A model generated the notes under the pieces. That model worked only from the letters and a program-made list of their open reading frames with translations, was not told the DNA's origin and did no database searches. This document shows, one piece after another, positions 50,945 through 61,207 of a DNA stretch of 64,000 bases (position 1 is the first letter of the stretch; every line of letters begins with the position of its first letter). The translations under genes and the position numbers were made by a program. This DNA comes from Sipunculus nudus (lineage: Eukaryota > Annelida > Sipuncula > Golfingiida > Sipunculidae): the NCBI GenBank assembly GCA_026874595.1, contig CM049320.1, forward strand, positions 30,178,714 to 30,242,713. Reading direction: 5' to 3'.

Positions 50945-51305
50945 ATTATACGCCCGTATACGACGGGGTGTATTATTCTACACCCATGGTCCGTCCGTTC
51001 GAAGGTTAACTTTTTGTCGCCGTGACGTACCGAGGCTTTGATGGATTTTGATATAATTGATTTAAACTACTTAACAGATTATCTCACCAGAAATTCATTA
51101 TGTAGAAAGTCCACGCATGCATATTTAATAAGGTCAGAGGTTACTCTGCTATTCAGTGGTTTCGCCGCGATCACTAACTTGGAATATGATGGATTTTGAT
51201 AAAAATAAAATGATATATTAATCAATATAATATTTCGACTAAGTTACATTTCCAGCAAAATCAATGGAAATTTAATTAGGTCAGAGGTCATCAGACTTAG
51301 GTGGC
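50945..51305 (+). repeat. Interspersed repeat with AGGTCAGAGGT words
   Basis: Contains ggtccgtccgttcgaagg near the start and aggtcagaggt at 51130 and again at 51281 (ttaattaggtcagaggtcat). The same words occur at 41017-41035 (ttaattaggtcagaggtcac) and, less exactly, at 14500-14880. This is probably an old mobile-element fragment. Confidence 0.4.
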
Positions 51306-51496
51306 GCGTTGATGACTCACCAAAAATCTGGTGGATTTCATGAAAGACATTATGAATATTAACAAGTACAGTTTCTCAATACAGTTTCTATTAAGTTCAC
51401 AGCAAAATGCTCGCATATATATATATATTGAATTCATAGGTCTCAAGATATGCGACAGGCGTATTATGAACCATTTGCGGTGCTCTGGTTCAACAT

Positions 51497-51880
51497 TGCA
51501 TCTGCGGCTCAAGGATAGCCGGAATATCGTATGTTCGAACCTCAGCCGAACGGTAAGACACACCCAGGGTGAGCGCTCTCCGGGCTTTATGGGAAAGCCG
51601 TGCCAAACGTCCGTGTTTTGCTTGCAAACACGAGTGCGCCTTTTGGGGTTTACTCGGTGGTATAACCCAGCAACGGGGACGATTACAAACTAAGGGCCAG
51701 CAGGTGGAGTGATCACCGGGCCCTTTTTATCACCAGGATATAAAAGGAGAGGAAGCATGTGACACTGACTTGTCTCATTCCAAAGCGGAATGGAATTCTG
51801 TAGATGTACATAGCACTTGGCTTAGCTAGCATAAATAAAATGGAGGCGGTTACCTAAAAAAACAAATATAAAAAAAAACA
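51497..51880 (+). mobile_element. tRNA-derived SINE, copy 2
   Basis: Same family as the copy at 21225. The B box gttcgaacc is intact at 51533-51541. The A-box side is shortened by roughly 25 bp (tgcggctcaaggatag then ccgg). Body words cacccagggtgagcgctct and agtgcgccttttggggttta are kept, and the end has ggaggcggttacct before an A-rich tail. It is in the same orientation as copy 1. Confidence 0.85.
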
Positions 51881-53374
51881 TATGGCACTTCAAGAATGAA
51901 ATAATGTCACGCAACTACCCCACAGCTATCTTAATTTCACGTAAGAATATATAATAAACACAACGGTGTCCGAACTGGGATAAGACTTAACCTACTCACG
52001 AGTTTTTGGAGTAGGCATCATGGTCTCTTTCTATCGGTTACAATTATAAAATTACATGTGAACGTAGCCATGAATGAAACACTCAGTGGGCATTTATTTT
52101 GAGCTGGTAAGTCTGGCTTATGTTGTGAGTCAAACCATACTGGGTAATGAACAGTGACGGTCATCCGTCTTACCAAACTGAAAATCCGTCTCTATGTTAA
52201 CGGAGTCATTCGATGTATCGCGTACAAGTTGTCTGCTGTCCAAACCTGTGCGAGCCATGCTTGTATTCATGCGGTCTAAAATTCAACACACATGCAGAAG
52301 GATTTACCAATATGCTGAATTATCACAGGATTTTTTTTCGCACGTTTAATATGTAGTTAAAAAGTTTACATGTACTAAAAAAGGTAACGCTTTGTTCTGG
52401 TTTATGTCAAGTGACAGCGTACTAGTATTTCACGAGGCGTTGTCAAAAAATGACGAAAATATTTGCATACTATTAGAGCTTTACCATGCTTGAGGTAAAG
52501 GCATTCTGACGCTAGTATACAAAAACAAATATTTATTTATAAATGCAACTTACACATTGTCAGAGGTGCTGGCCGTAAGCTCTCTTATGACAGAGGACCG
52601 AAATGGCGATACTGTGGCAGTGACTCTAATCACCGACAGAAGAAAAGCTACCTTAATATCGTTATAATAATGGAAATTATCCGCATGCTTAGGGCCGTAT
52701 CCCGTTTCATCTGATATGAAAGAAAATTTATTATTTTAATTCAATCAGTTGATACACCGAAGGAGAGGTAGTTAATGTAATGCCTATAGAAACGCCATCT
52801 ATTATACTTAAATAACCATTACAATAATGCAAAGTAAATAATAAACGACATTAGTTTAATCAGATAACTTGATAGTTAAAATTTAATATAATTAATACGA
52901 CGTGACTCGCACAGTCTATATATATATTCTTCGACGATTAAAGTCTTCCCATGCTATAGCCTTGACAAAATGACATTTAGATTTTTTGAAAGGAAACTAA
53001 TTAAGGGCCTGCTTTTTGTTCATATTGTACGGCGCATTTTTTCCATCATTCCAGGGTATCGGTCTCTGAAATAAAAAAAAAAGTGGTTTTTGGTTTCATC
53101 TTTCTCTCCGCCTGGAGGGTGTACGTTCATCCTCGTTCGTGTTTGTTCTTGTGTGTGTGTGTGTGTGTTTGTTTGTTAACAACATAACTCGTGCATTCAT
53201 GTACGGAATCTCGTGAAATTTGAGGGCATTTCGGGGATGAGACGATTAATATTTGATTAGAATTTGGTGTAGATCCAGTACATAATCCGGATTCAGATAC
53301 GTGGTCAAGAAATATTCCCAAATATGAAGTCACTCATGCACGAATGAAGCCATGACTATTGGCTGTTTAAGTGA
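51881..53374. other. Intergenic, nothing recognised
   Basis: AT-rich DNA with only a (GT)n patch near 53152-53168. No gene is supported. Confidence 0.6.
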
Positions 53375-53382
53375 ATGCAAAC

Positions 53383-53902
53383 TAGTGGTGGGAGTCGGTT
53401 CCTTTTTCATAATCGATCACCGGTTTGAGCAAACCGATCGATTATCGATTATTAATTGGTTCAGACAAACATAAAGAAATATGCAATTATCTGTGAAACT
53501 GCACTTCATTTAACCAAGCCCGCATGTCTGAGTAATTCTACCTTAAGAATATGAGTTCTTGCCTTTTTAATTTTCCTTTTAATACTTAGTTATGCTATTC
53601 CAAGTATCATTTTAATTAATTATAATAATCAAGAATTAAACAACAATTTATTAAGTTCTCCGTTCTCGCATGTTCTGTGTCATGCTTAGTTACATACGGA
53701 AGTTATTTGGTAACACAGACTCGTTATATGAAATGCAATGTAAAAAAATGAATCATTCTTGCCTCTAGCATAAAAAAATTATAGAAAAAAACAAGTCATG
53801 ATGATTATGATGTAATCGATAGTTGCCTTTGGTAATCGAGCGCTTGAAAGTGGCAGCAAACCGACTGACTTTCGATAAAATTCGATGATCGGCCCACCAC
53901 TA
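53383..53902. mobile_element. Non-autonomous hAT-type transposon (MITE)
   Basis: The 520-bp element begins tagtggtggg and ends cccaccacta, an exact 10-bp terminal inverted repeat. It is bounded on both sides by the same 8-bp word atgcaaac (53375-53382 and 53903-53910). An 8-bp target duplication with a short TIR containing GTGG is typical of the hAT superfamily. The interior holds palindromic atcgatt and cgattatcgatta words and no coding capacity. It needs a transposase supplied from elsewhere. Confidence 0.88.
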
Positions 53903-53910
53903 ATGCAAAC

Positions 53911-54947
53911 AGGGGAGCATCCCGAAAAAGGGACCGCCAAATTGGCTGATGTTACAGTCCTTAAAATGAAGATTTTTAGTTAACCTATTATATTTAGTGG
54001 AGTGCCAATAAATGGATATATCGATACTTGGGCGTTTTCTTTCATAATCGATTAAACGATCCTATGTTTGCATAATCGATTACAAACGAATATGTATGCA
54101 CATTCAAAGAAGTCAAAGAATCAAAATAAATAATTCTAATTCTGTCAGAGATATAAGTAAGTCGGGGCAAAAAACAGCAAACATCATTAAAAAAACTTAA
54201 CTCTGTGCAACAAATAAATGTCATAAAAAATAACTGCCATTATCTTGACCGTTCAGCGTGATGTACAATTATAGACGAGATTTACTCTGTCAATATTAAG
54301 TTATAATTCTAAACAGTAGATTTCGCGTCGTTTTTATCATCGAAAATTTCTTATTACCTGTTCCTACCACTAATAATTTGCTTTCTATCAACGCCGCTCA
54401 AGTTAAACGACCTTAAGACCACCTGCCCGAAAGCTGCCAGACATCCTTAATGCATCTTCTCGCGAACTATCAGTTATTCCCTGTTGACGGTCTGGTAGGT
54501 CAATGGCTGCTCTAAAAGTCAACTGTTGATAGTCACAGGAGCCGGTGCCCAAATTTAGCCGCCATAGCTCTGAACGTCTGTGTCTGTACTGAAGGCAACA
54601 AATTCCAAAGGTTATGATTTGAACACAGGTAAGCAACTGTCGTCCAGAGAAAAAAAATCCAAAACTATCACCTCCAGCTCTGGCAAACGTATCACACTAC
54701 ACGCAGCCGGCGTTAATCACAAGAGGTGCTCAAGGATGACCTTCCAACTGGTAAACCATGTTTCCACCAGAGGCCAGGTTTTAATGTATACTTATTCTTG
54801 AAGAGCTTTATAAATGTTGAAAATTTAGCCATACCATAATAGTTTGAACATTTGAACATATACCATCCTAAAAGGTAAAACCAAAACATCAGTTATTTAA
54901 CGGTCATTAAATGGCCGATAAACATGAATCTAATAAAACTCACCAAC

Positions 54948-54950
<3 letters not shown>
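53911..54950. other. Intergenic, nothing recognised
   Basis: It contains further cataatcgatta words near 54045 and 54070, perhaps a degraded relative of the MITE to the left. No supported gene. Confidence 0.5.

Positions 54951-54985
<35 letters not shown>
54951..54985. repeat. (TA)n tract at left edge of the retrotransposon
   Basis: A pure TA run up to the first base of the LTR. A matching (TA)n tract lies at the other end (61164-61206), so the element entered a TA microsatellite. Confidence 0.9.
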
Positions 54986-54989
<4 letters not shown>

Positions 54990-55731
54990 ACGGAACCTAA
55001 TATAAACAGATCACGTATGCGTCATGAACACAAATTTTGTAATGGAGATAAAAAAAATCAGATTCTGTAACACTAGGCAGCGGGAAATGTCTAGGGGAAG
55101 GAATAAAGAAGTCAGTGGTTATTTGTTAACAAATAACTATAATTTATTCCTAAAACAATCCTAACAATACAATACACTAAATCAATACAATTATACAGTG
55201 AAACAGCGGTATAGCAACAAGTCAATACGATCACACAGAAAGATAATGGTACAATACCTGAATACCAACAGTGTCACCAAAATAAGTCCTTTGAATGTAA
55301 GCACTCGGAGAATGACAGTCCAGTGGAAAGTTCTTGAAACAACACAGAATGTAAACTGAAGTCCAGTGTATAAAATCCAGGAAAGTTCTTGAAATATCTA
55401 TAATTGCCGCATTCGTCGGATAAGATCTTTATTATAATTTGACACACGCTTCTGCGTCCGCTGATATCTGCTCTACTGTCTGCCCACTGGTTCTAAAAAA
55501 AACAGCCCTTTATATACCTTCACACCCTAAGCCGGGAACCTTCTACTTCTCGAACAGTCTACAAAGTACCCTACTCCACAGTAAACAGGCGTTTCAGGAA
55601 CTGTTCAGAAAGACACGGCCGTGTGTATTTCCACACATACCAGGCTAATCACGTGACCCAGAGTTCAACAAGTACGGCATGTAACAACAACACGAGCCAC
55701 GCCCGTGTCACACAATAGAGCATCTGTAACA
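54986..55731 (-). repeat. 3' LTR of the retrotransposon
   Basis: The left-hand repeat, which is the 3' LTR because the element reads leftward. It starts tgttacggaacc and ends ctgtaaca on the + strand. On the - strand it has a TATA box (tatataaa, 55509-55516) and, further along, a polyadenylation signal aataaa (55143-55148), in the proper U3-R order. It has about 30 bp (55071-55101) that the other LTR lacks. Confidence 0.92.
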
Positions 55732-55742
55732 CTCCCCCTCCT
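55732..55742 (-). promoter_or_regulatory. Polypurine tract
   Basis: On the - strand aggaggggga g stands immediately before the 3' LTR (tgttacag). This is the usual primer site for plus-strand DNA synthesis in LTR elements. Confidence 0.85.
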
Positions 55743-55868
55743 GTAAGAAAAAAGAAAGCTTTCTTTTTGCGATCACAATCACTAAAATTTTTACAACATC
55801 TCAAAATCGTCTTATCTACAACATCACATAAACATCCTGTTTACAACATTTCATAAACATCTCGATAA

Positions 55869-56316
55869 TCAATCAGCAAGTACATTATCTTTCCCTTTAA
55901 TGTGTATGATATCAAGATTGTAATCCTGTAAGAACAAACTCCATCTCAATAATCTCTGATTTTTACACTTCAACTTGTTCATGAACGTGAGGGGATTGTG
56001 ATCACTGAAGACAATGATAGGCATGACTGTTGAAGTAACATAAACTTCAAAATGTTGCAACGCCAAAATCAAAGCCAAACATTCTTTTTCAATAGTGGAG
56101 TAGTTTTTTTCTGGTTTGCATTAAACCTTTTTTTGAGAAATAACAAACTGGATGATCTATGCCATCATTGCTTTCTTGTAACAACACAGCACCAGCAGCA
56201 GTATCACTAGCATCTACAGCTAATTTAAAAGGTACAGAAAAGGCTTGAGCTGCTAAAACTGGTGAACTTTGCAGAATGGCTTTCAAATTCTGAAATGCAT
56301 TTTGACACTGAACATT
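55869..56316 (-). pseudogene. RNase H domain, broken
   Basis: It follows the reverse transcriptase in the same frame after a TGA at 56317-56319. KLAVDASDTAAGAVL holds the first catalytic Asp. The frame is disturbed at about 56090-56150 by two A-run length changes, then continues with ALILALQHFEVYV, FSDHNPLTF and HIKGKDNVLAD, the typical end of Gypsy RNase H. A TGA at 55869-55871 lies within the end motif. Role: removes the RNA strand during reverse transcription. Confidence 0.88.
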
Positions 56317-57101
56317 TCATACAAACTTTTGTTTCTTCTTTAACAAATTAGTCAAAGGTTCAGCTACAGCAGCAAAATTTGGACAAAACTTCCTCTGGTA
56401 CCCAACCATACCAGGAAAACGCATTATTTGCTTTTTGTTCTCTGGTCTAGGAAATGCAGAAATAGCACTTATCTTAGCATCAACAGGTTTTACCTGACCC
56501 TGCCCTACAATATGACACAAAAATGTTACTTGTGCATGACAAAACTCAGATTTCACTAAGTTGACGGTCAGACGTGCTTCACTGAGTCTTTTGAAGAGGT
56601 CGCGAAGAATTTGCAGATGTTTCTCCCAGGTGTCGCTGTACACGATAAGGTCATCAATATATGCGTCGCAGCCCTGAATGTCCTTGACAACCATATGGAT
56701 GAGGCGCTGGAACGTGGCTGGCGAGTTCATCATGCCAAACGGCATAACTTTATACTGGTACAGTCCTTGCGGCGTCACAAATGCGGACACTTCTTTCGCT
56801 CGTTCTGTCAGCGGAACTTGCCAGAATCCTCTTAGCAAGTCAAACTTGGAGACATATCTGAATCTACCGAATCTATCAATACAATCATCGATCCTCAGGA
56901 CGTGTCAGTCTTGGTTACAGAGTTCAGTTTTCGATAATCTGTGCACATACGGTAACTTCCATCAGGTTTTGGCACAAGAATACATGGTGAACTCCATTTA
57001 CTGTTACTAGGTTCAATGAAATCATTGTCCAGCAAATATTGAATCTCATCCTGTAGATACTTTTGCTTTTCTGGATTTAGTCTATATGGATGTTGCTTGA
57101 C
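56317..57101 (-). pseudogene. Reverse transcriptase domain, broken
   Basis: Begins near HPYRLNPEKQKYLQDEI, followed by SSPCILVPKPDGSYRMCTDY. A few bases are missing at about 56897-56903, shifting the frame; it then continues LLRGFWQVPL, FVTPQGLYQYKVMPFGM and the catalytic YIDD at 56650-56661. It ends near KKKQKFV at a TGA that interrupts the link to RNase H. All main RT blocks are present and of Gypsy type. No working enzyme can be made from this copy. Confidence 0.92.
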
Positions 57102-58037
57102 TGCGCTTGCCTCGCCAACATCGACGTCATGGCACCACATGTTAGTTCGCGTTGGAATGTCACCTAACAAATGTTCATAATTCCGCAGCAGGTTCTTGAG
57201 GTCTAGTTGTTCTTGTGCGGTAAGGTGTGAAAGTTTGGTATCAAGGTTTTTAAGCACGTCTGAGTTTGTTAATGGTACTGTACCACACTGGATGTCTACA
57301 TCACACTTACAATCAGTATCTATTATAACTGGGTCAGGGTCAGTGTTTACACAATTTACAGCAGTAACATTTTGTACAACATCTGATGGGCTATTTCTAT
57401 GATAATATGGTTTCAACATGTTGACATGGCACAGTTGTTTCTTCTTACGTCTATCTGGTGTCAACAGTATGTAATTTAAATCACTGACTTTCTTCTCAAC
57501 AATGTAAGGACCAAAATACATAGCTTGCAGAGGTCTGCCAGGGATGGAAGTAAGGCAAGGACCTTTTCACCAGGCTCAAACGTCCTACTTACAGTGTGCT
57601 TGTCATACTCTGTTTTCATTTTTCTTTGTGCAGATTTAAGATTTGACTTTGCAATCTCACAAGCATTGTGTAGTTTAGTGCGAAAGTCTGAGACATACTG
57701 CAGTAAACTAAGAGAATCAGGATTTTCACACAAGAGTTTTTCTTTAAGCAGTTTCAATGGTCCTCGAACGGCGTGTCCAAAAACTAGTTAAAAGGGACTG
57801 AAACCCAAAGACTTTTGAAAGGATTCTCTGACAGCAAACAACCATAGGTGGATTCCTTCATCCCAGTCTTTCTGTGTGTCATAGCAATAAGTTCTGATCA
57901 TGTTTTTTAATGTCTGGTGAAAACGCTCGAGGGCGCCTGACTTTCAGGATGGTATGGCGAAGAGCTGTACTGTTTTATACCTACCTCAAGCTTAACTTTT
58001 TGGAATAAGCCAGACATAAAATTAGACCCTTGGTCAG
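57102..58037 (-). pseudogene. Integrase, deleted and frameshifted, lying upstream of RT
   Basis: What remains starts in the catalytic core (SDQGSNFMSGLFQ, holding the second Asp) and goes through SSPYHPESQ to a shifted frame holding the third catalytic residue, Glu, at 57926-57928. A TAA interrupts the frame near 57790. The C-terminal part (LLQYVSDFRTKLHNACEIA, FEPGEKVLALLP) shifts frame at about 57540 into a GPY/F-like module, YFGPYIVEKKV, and then HVNMLKPYY. From there the frame runs on without a stop through a spacer of about 300 bp into the RT. The zinc-binding HHCC region and the first catalytic Asp are absent. Confidence 0.87.
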
Positions 58038-58738
58038 ACATCAGGTGGTCGCCATTTACGCATAAACACTCCATTCTTGACAAAGAAACAAACTGGGTTC
58101 TGTGACAGCTCATCTTTAGAAACTGCCCTGAGAAACAAACATGAAATATCAGGGTCCTTGTGCTGTTCCGCGATAAGTTCTGACCTTGAGAATGCTGCAT
58201 CCTGTACGGGCGAGTCATAAGACGAGTCACTAGTGACTCCCAGAGTGTTAATATCTGGACCATTATCCTCATGTGTGTTTTTTTTTGCCACAGATCTAGT
58301 TAATGCCCATGAAGGATACAAACCAGGAATTTCCTGACTTTCCGTATCAGTGTCCTGATCAAGTGACGGCTTTTCTGTCACTATTGGTACAGGCTGTACT
58401 TTATCGCCTGCAACATCATTACCTAGTAGCAACTGAATTCCCTTAAAGGGTAAAGTAGTTCTTATGCCCACAGAAATATTCCCAAAAATCAAATCTGACT
58501 TTAAAAGGATACTGTGAAGCGTAACTAAAGTGTGCCTGTCTGAAAACACATCATTAACAAGTGCATGTGCACCAGTAAAGGACCTATTAGAAAATGGCAA
58601 AGTGTTTGCTAACATGAGAGTCTGGCCTGAACCAGTGTCCCTCAAAATTCTAATAGCGGTAGAATCTGAAAATTTTACTCGAAAGTGATACAAAACCATC
58701 ATGTATGAATGGCACAAATAACTCCATTTCAGAGTCAA
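58034..58738 (-). pseudogene. Aspartic protease and start of integrase region
   Basis: An open frame of 234 codons. Residues 31-38 read ILRDTGSG, the active-site DTG (58631-58639) of a retroviral-type aspartic protease that cuts the polyprotein. LLLGNDVAGDKVQPV follows, the usual second protease block. The same frame then runs into LRAVSKDELSQNPVCFFVKN and MRKWRPPDV, a segment that normally stands just before the integrase zinc finger. So protease leads directly to integrase with no RT between. The frame stops at 58034-58036 where the integrase deletion begins. Confidence 0.87.
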
Positions 58739-60371
58739 GAGAGGAATCTAATACCTCAACCTCGTCAAACAAAGAACTGACATTGACGATGTCAGTCATA
58801 AACTCTGTTTTAGAGTCATCTAAGGAATCTACATCCTAACCAAACTCCTCATGGAAGTCAACAGAGGAATTTTCCTCAGCAGAAACAAACTGTTGTTTGT
58901 CATAAGAGGACCTGGCCTCATTTGAAATACTCTCGCAAGAGTCAAAAAAGGACTTAGCCTCATTTGGAGAACACTCCTCGCAGGAGTCTTGAAAGGACCT
59001 AGCCTTATTTGATTTCTCGCAGGAATCAACTGAGGTTTTACCCCGCAATCTACGGATTCTTCTTTGGATTTAGGCGGCACTTGGGCCTCCGTAGCATCAA
59101 ACTCTTTATTTGAGTCAGCAAAGGAGTTGTATCCCTTATTCACATCAAAAGAGCCAGAAGGTTTGCTATTTGGTTTATTCGCGAGTTTCCAGCAGTCAGA
59201 TATTAGATGACCTTCCTTCTTGCAGTAATTACAGATTTTCTTTGAAAAAGACTGGTCTTTGTTGGACTTAGTTAGACACAGTGGACGTGAACTGAGGTGT
59301 AGCTCTGGGCTTTGTTGAACTATCAGGACTACTGGTACTGGGTGACTGCGCTGTAAACTTCTTATGACCATACTGTTTTACATTCTTATTTGTGAATGAC
59401 TGATTTGATTTGCTAGTAAAGGACATTTTGTGTGTCAATGAATAATCATCAGCTAACTGATCAGCAATGTCAAGTGTTTCAGGACTTTTCTCATCGAGAA
59501 ATGTTTTAACATCCGCATTAATGCAGCGTTAAATTCTTCAAGCAAAATCAACTGGCGCAAATTGTCATAATCGTTCATTACATTTTTAGAACTACACCAG
59601 CGATCAAACAACTGCTCTTTTGTCCTAGCAAATTCTACGTAGGTCTGTTCTTTGCGCTTTTCCCAATTTTTGAATTTCTGGCGGTAAGCCTCTGGAACTA
59701 ACTCATAACCTTTTAGGATTAACCGTTTTACCAGGTCATAGTCAGCAGCAGCTTCTACTGAAAGCTCTGTATAAATTTCTCTGGTCTTGCCAGTCAATTC
59801 ACTTTGTAACAGCATAGTCCAATTTTCTTTAGGCCATTTAAATTTTCAGCTACCTTCTCAAAGTGTAAGAAATATTTATCAACCTCTTTTTCTTGAAAAG
59901 GTGGGACAAGTCTAATGTGTTTAGTAACATCAAAACTTTGAGTTGGGGCAGCACTTAGACTACGTTCTCGTGTAAGTCTTTCTAACTCCAGTCGTTTTAA
60001 CTCAGTTTCTTTTCTTTTTCTGGTCTTTCTCTTTCTATTTCTTTTTCTAGTCTTTCTCTCTCTAACCGTTCTTCCCTCTCTTTTTCTAATTCTAACTGTT
60101 TTAATGCTAGCTCATGTTGCATTTCCAACTTTTTCAATTCTAATTGCATAGCAAGGCTGTCATTTTTTGATGTTTCAACTGTAGTCTCTTCAATTAAACC
60201 TTTGCTAATAAGATCTTGCATGATTTTAGCAATGATATCAGGCTTTCTCAAAGCTTTTTTAACATTTAGCCCTTAGTGTTGTCCAAAACGCAACAACTGT
60301 TCTTTTGACAACTGTTCAAGTTGATCAGGGTCCAGATCGTCAACATATGTCTCAGGTTTGAAATCTGCCAT
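58739..60371 (-). pseudogene. gag-like gene, broken
   Basis: Likely start ATG at 60369-60371 (MADFKPETYVDDL). A TAA stop interrupts it at 60273-60275, and the same frame continues with an Glu/Lys/Arg-rich probable coiled coil (LELKKLEMQHELALKQLELE, about 60000-60190). Frameshifts follow near 60000, 59840, 59520 and 59048. The core has YELVPEAYRQKFKNWEKRKE, a retroelement gag signature. A CCHC zinc knuckle, CNYCKKEGHLISDC, lies at 59192-59233 and would bind RNA. After it comes an acidic stretch with three DSCE repeats. gag would form the particle. Confidence 0.85.
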
Positions 60372-60425
60372 GTTAAGATGTTAACACAATAACAAAAAAA
60401 CCACTGAGATAAATCCTGTAAACAA

Positions 60426-61159
60426 TGTACCTAATATAAACAGATCACGTATGCGTCATGAACACAAATTTTGTAATGGAGATTAAAAAAAATCAGATTC
60501 TGTAAATGAATAAAGAAGTCAGTGGTTTTTTTTTGTTAACAAATAACTATAATTTATTCCTAAAACAATCCTAATAATACAATACACTAAATCAATACAA
60601 TTATACAGAGAAACAGCGGTATAGCAACAAGTCAATACGATCACACAGAAAGATAATGGTACAATATTTGAATACCAACAGTGTCACCAAAATAAGTCTT
60701 TTGAATGTAAGCACTCGGAGAATGACATTCCAGTAGAAAGTTCTTGAAACAACACCGAATGTAAACTGAAGTCCAGTGTATAAAATCAAGGAAAGTTCTT
60801 GAAATATCTATAATTGCCGCATTCGTCGGATAAGATCTTTATAATTTGACACACGCTTCTGTGTCCGCTGATATCTGCTCTGCTGTCTGCCCCCTGGTTC
60901 TAAAAACACAGCCCTTTATATACCTTCACACCCTAAGCCGGGAACCTGCTACTTCTCGAATAGCCTACTCCACAGTAAACAGGCGTTTCAGGAACTCTCC
61001 AGAGAGACACAGCCGTATGTATCTCCACACATACAAGGCTAATCACGTGACCCACTACCAAGCGTGATAACTCAAGGCCCACATGATAACGAGAGTTCAA
61101 CCAGTACGGAATGTAACAACAGCACGAGCCACGCCCGTGTCACACAACAGAGCACCTGT

Positions 61160-61163
<4 letters not shown>
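60426..61163 (-). repeat. 5' LTR of the retrotransposon
   Basis: The right-hand repeat, which is the promoter end for the leftward element. It ends cctgtaaca on the + strand at the (TA)n tract. The inner end is damaged: the terminal tgttacggaacc of the other LTR is here about tgtacc, so the exact start may be 60417 or 60426. TATA box tatataaa at 60915-60922 and aataaa at 60553-60558, both on the - strand. About 37 bp (61054-61091) are absent from the 3' LTR. I see no standard tRNA primer site next to it. Confidence 0.9.

Positions 61164-61206
<43 letters not shown>
61164..61206. repeat. (TA)n tract at right edge of the retrotransposon
   Basis: TA run that continues the microsatellite seen at 54951-54985. 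A 4-6 bp target duplication cannot be told apart from the repeat itself. Confidence 0.9.

Positions 61207-61207
<1 letters not shown>

Larger units (their letters stand above)
45366..51496. other. Intergenic, AT-rich, no gene seen
   Basis: I found no open frame with a recognisable domain. Small repeat-like items are present: C-rich repeat at 48545-48712, G run near 49229, a 9-bp inverted pair tttgttaca/tgtaacaaa at 49604-49642, a C-rich repeat piece at 50200-50300, and the AGGTCA-rich repeat at 50945-51300. The remainder shows nothing. Confidence 0.6.
54986..61163 (-). mobile_element. Decayed Ty3/Gypsy-class LTR retrotransposon, GMR1-like gene order
   Basis: A 6.2 kb element on the - strand. 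Two direct repeats of about 740 bp bound it, each ending in the tgttac/gtaaca pattern. Internal order in its own 5' to 3' direction is gag with zinc knuckle, protease (DTG), integrase, GPY/F-type integrase end, reverse transcriptase (YIDD) and RNase H, followed by a polypurine tract. Sequence style is Gypsy, but integrase before reverse transcriptase is the Ty1/copia order; in Gypsy-type elements this marks the GMR1 group (first described from cod). It carries several stops and frameshifts and a deletion in integrase, so it cannot move by itself. Confidence 0.88.

Noticed and set aside
56611-57010. Plus-strand frames over the reverse transcriptase
   Set aside because: They are antisense to clear RT motifs on the minus strand.
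54986-61163. Endogenous retrovirus with envelope gene
   Set aside because: RNase H is followed almost directly by the polypurine tract and LTR; there is no room or sign of an envelope frame.
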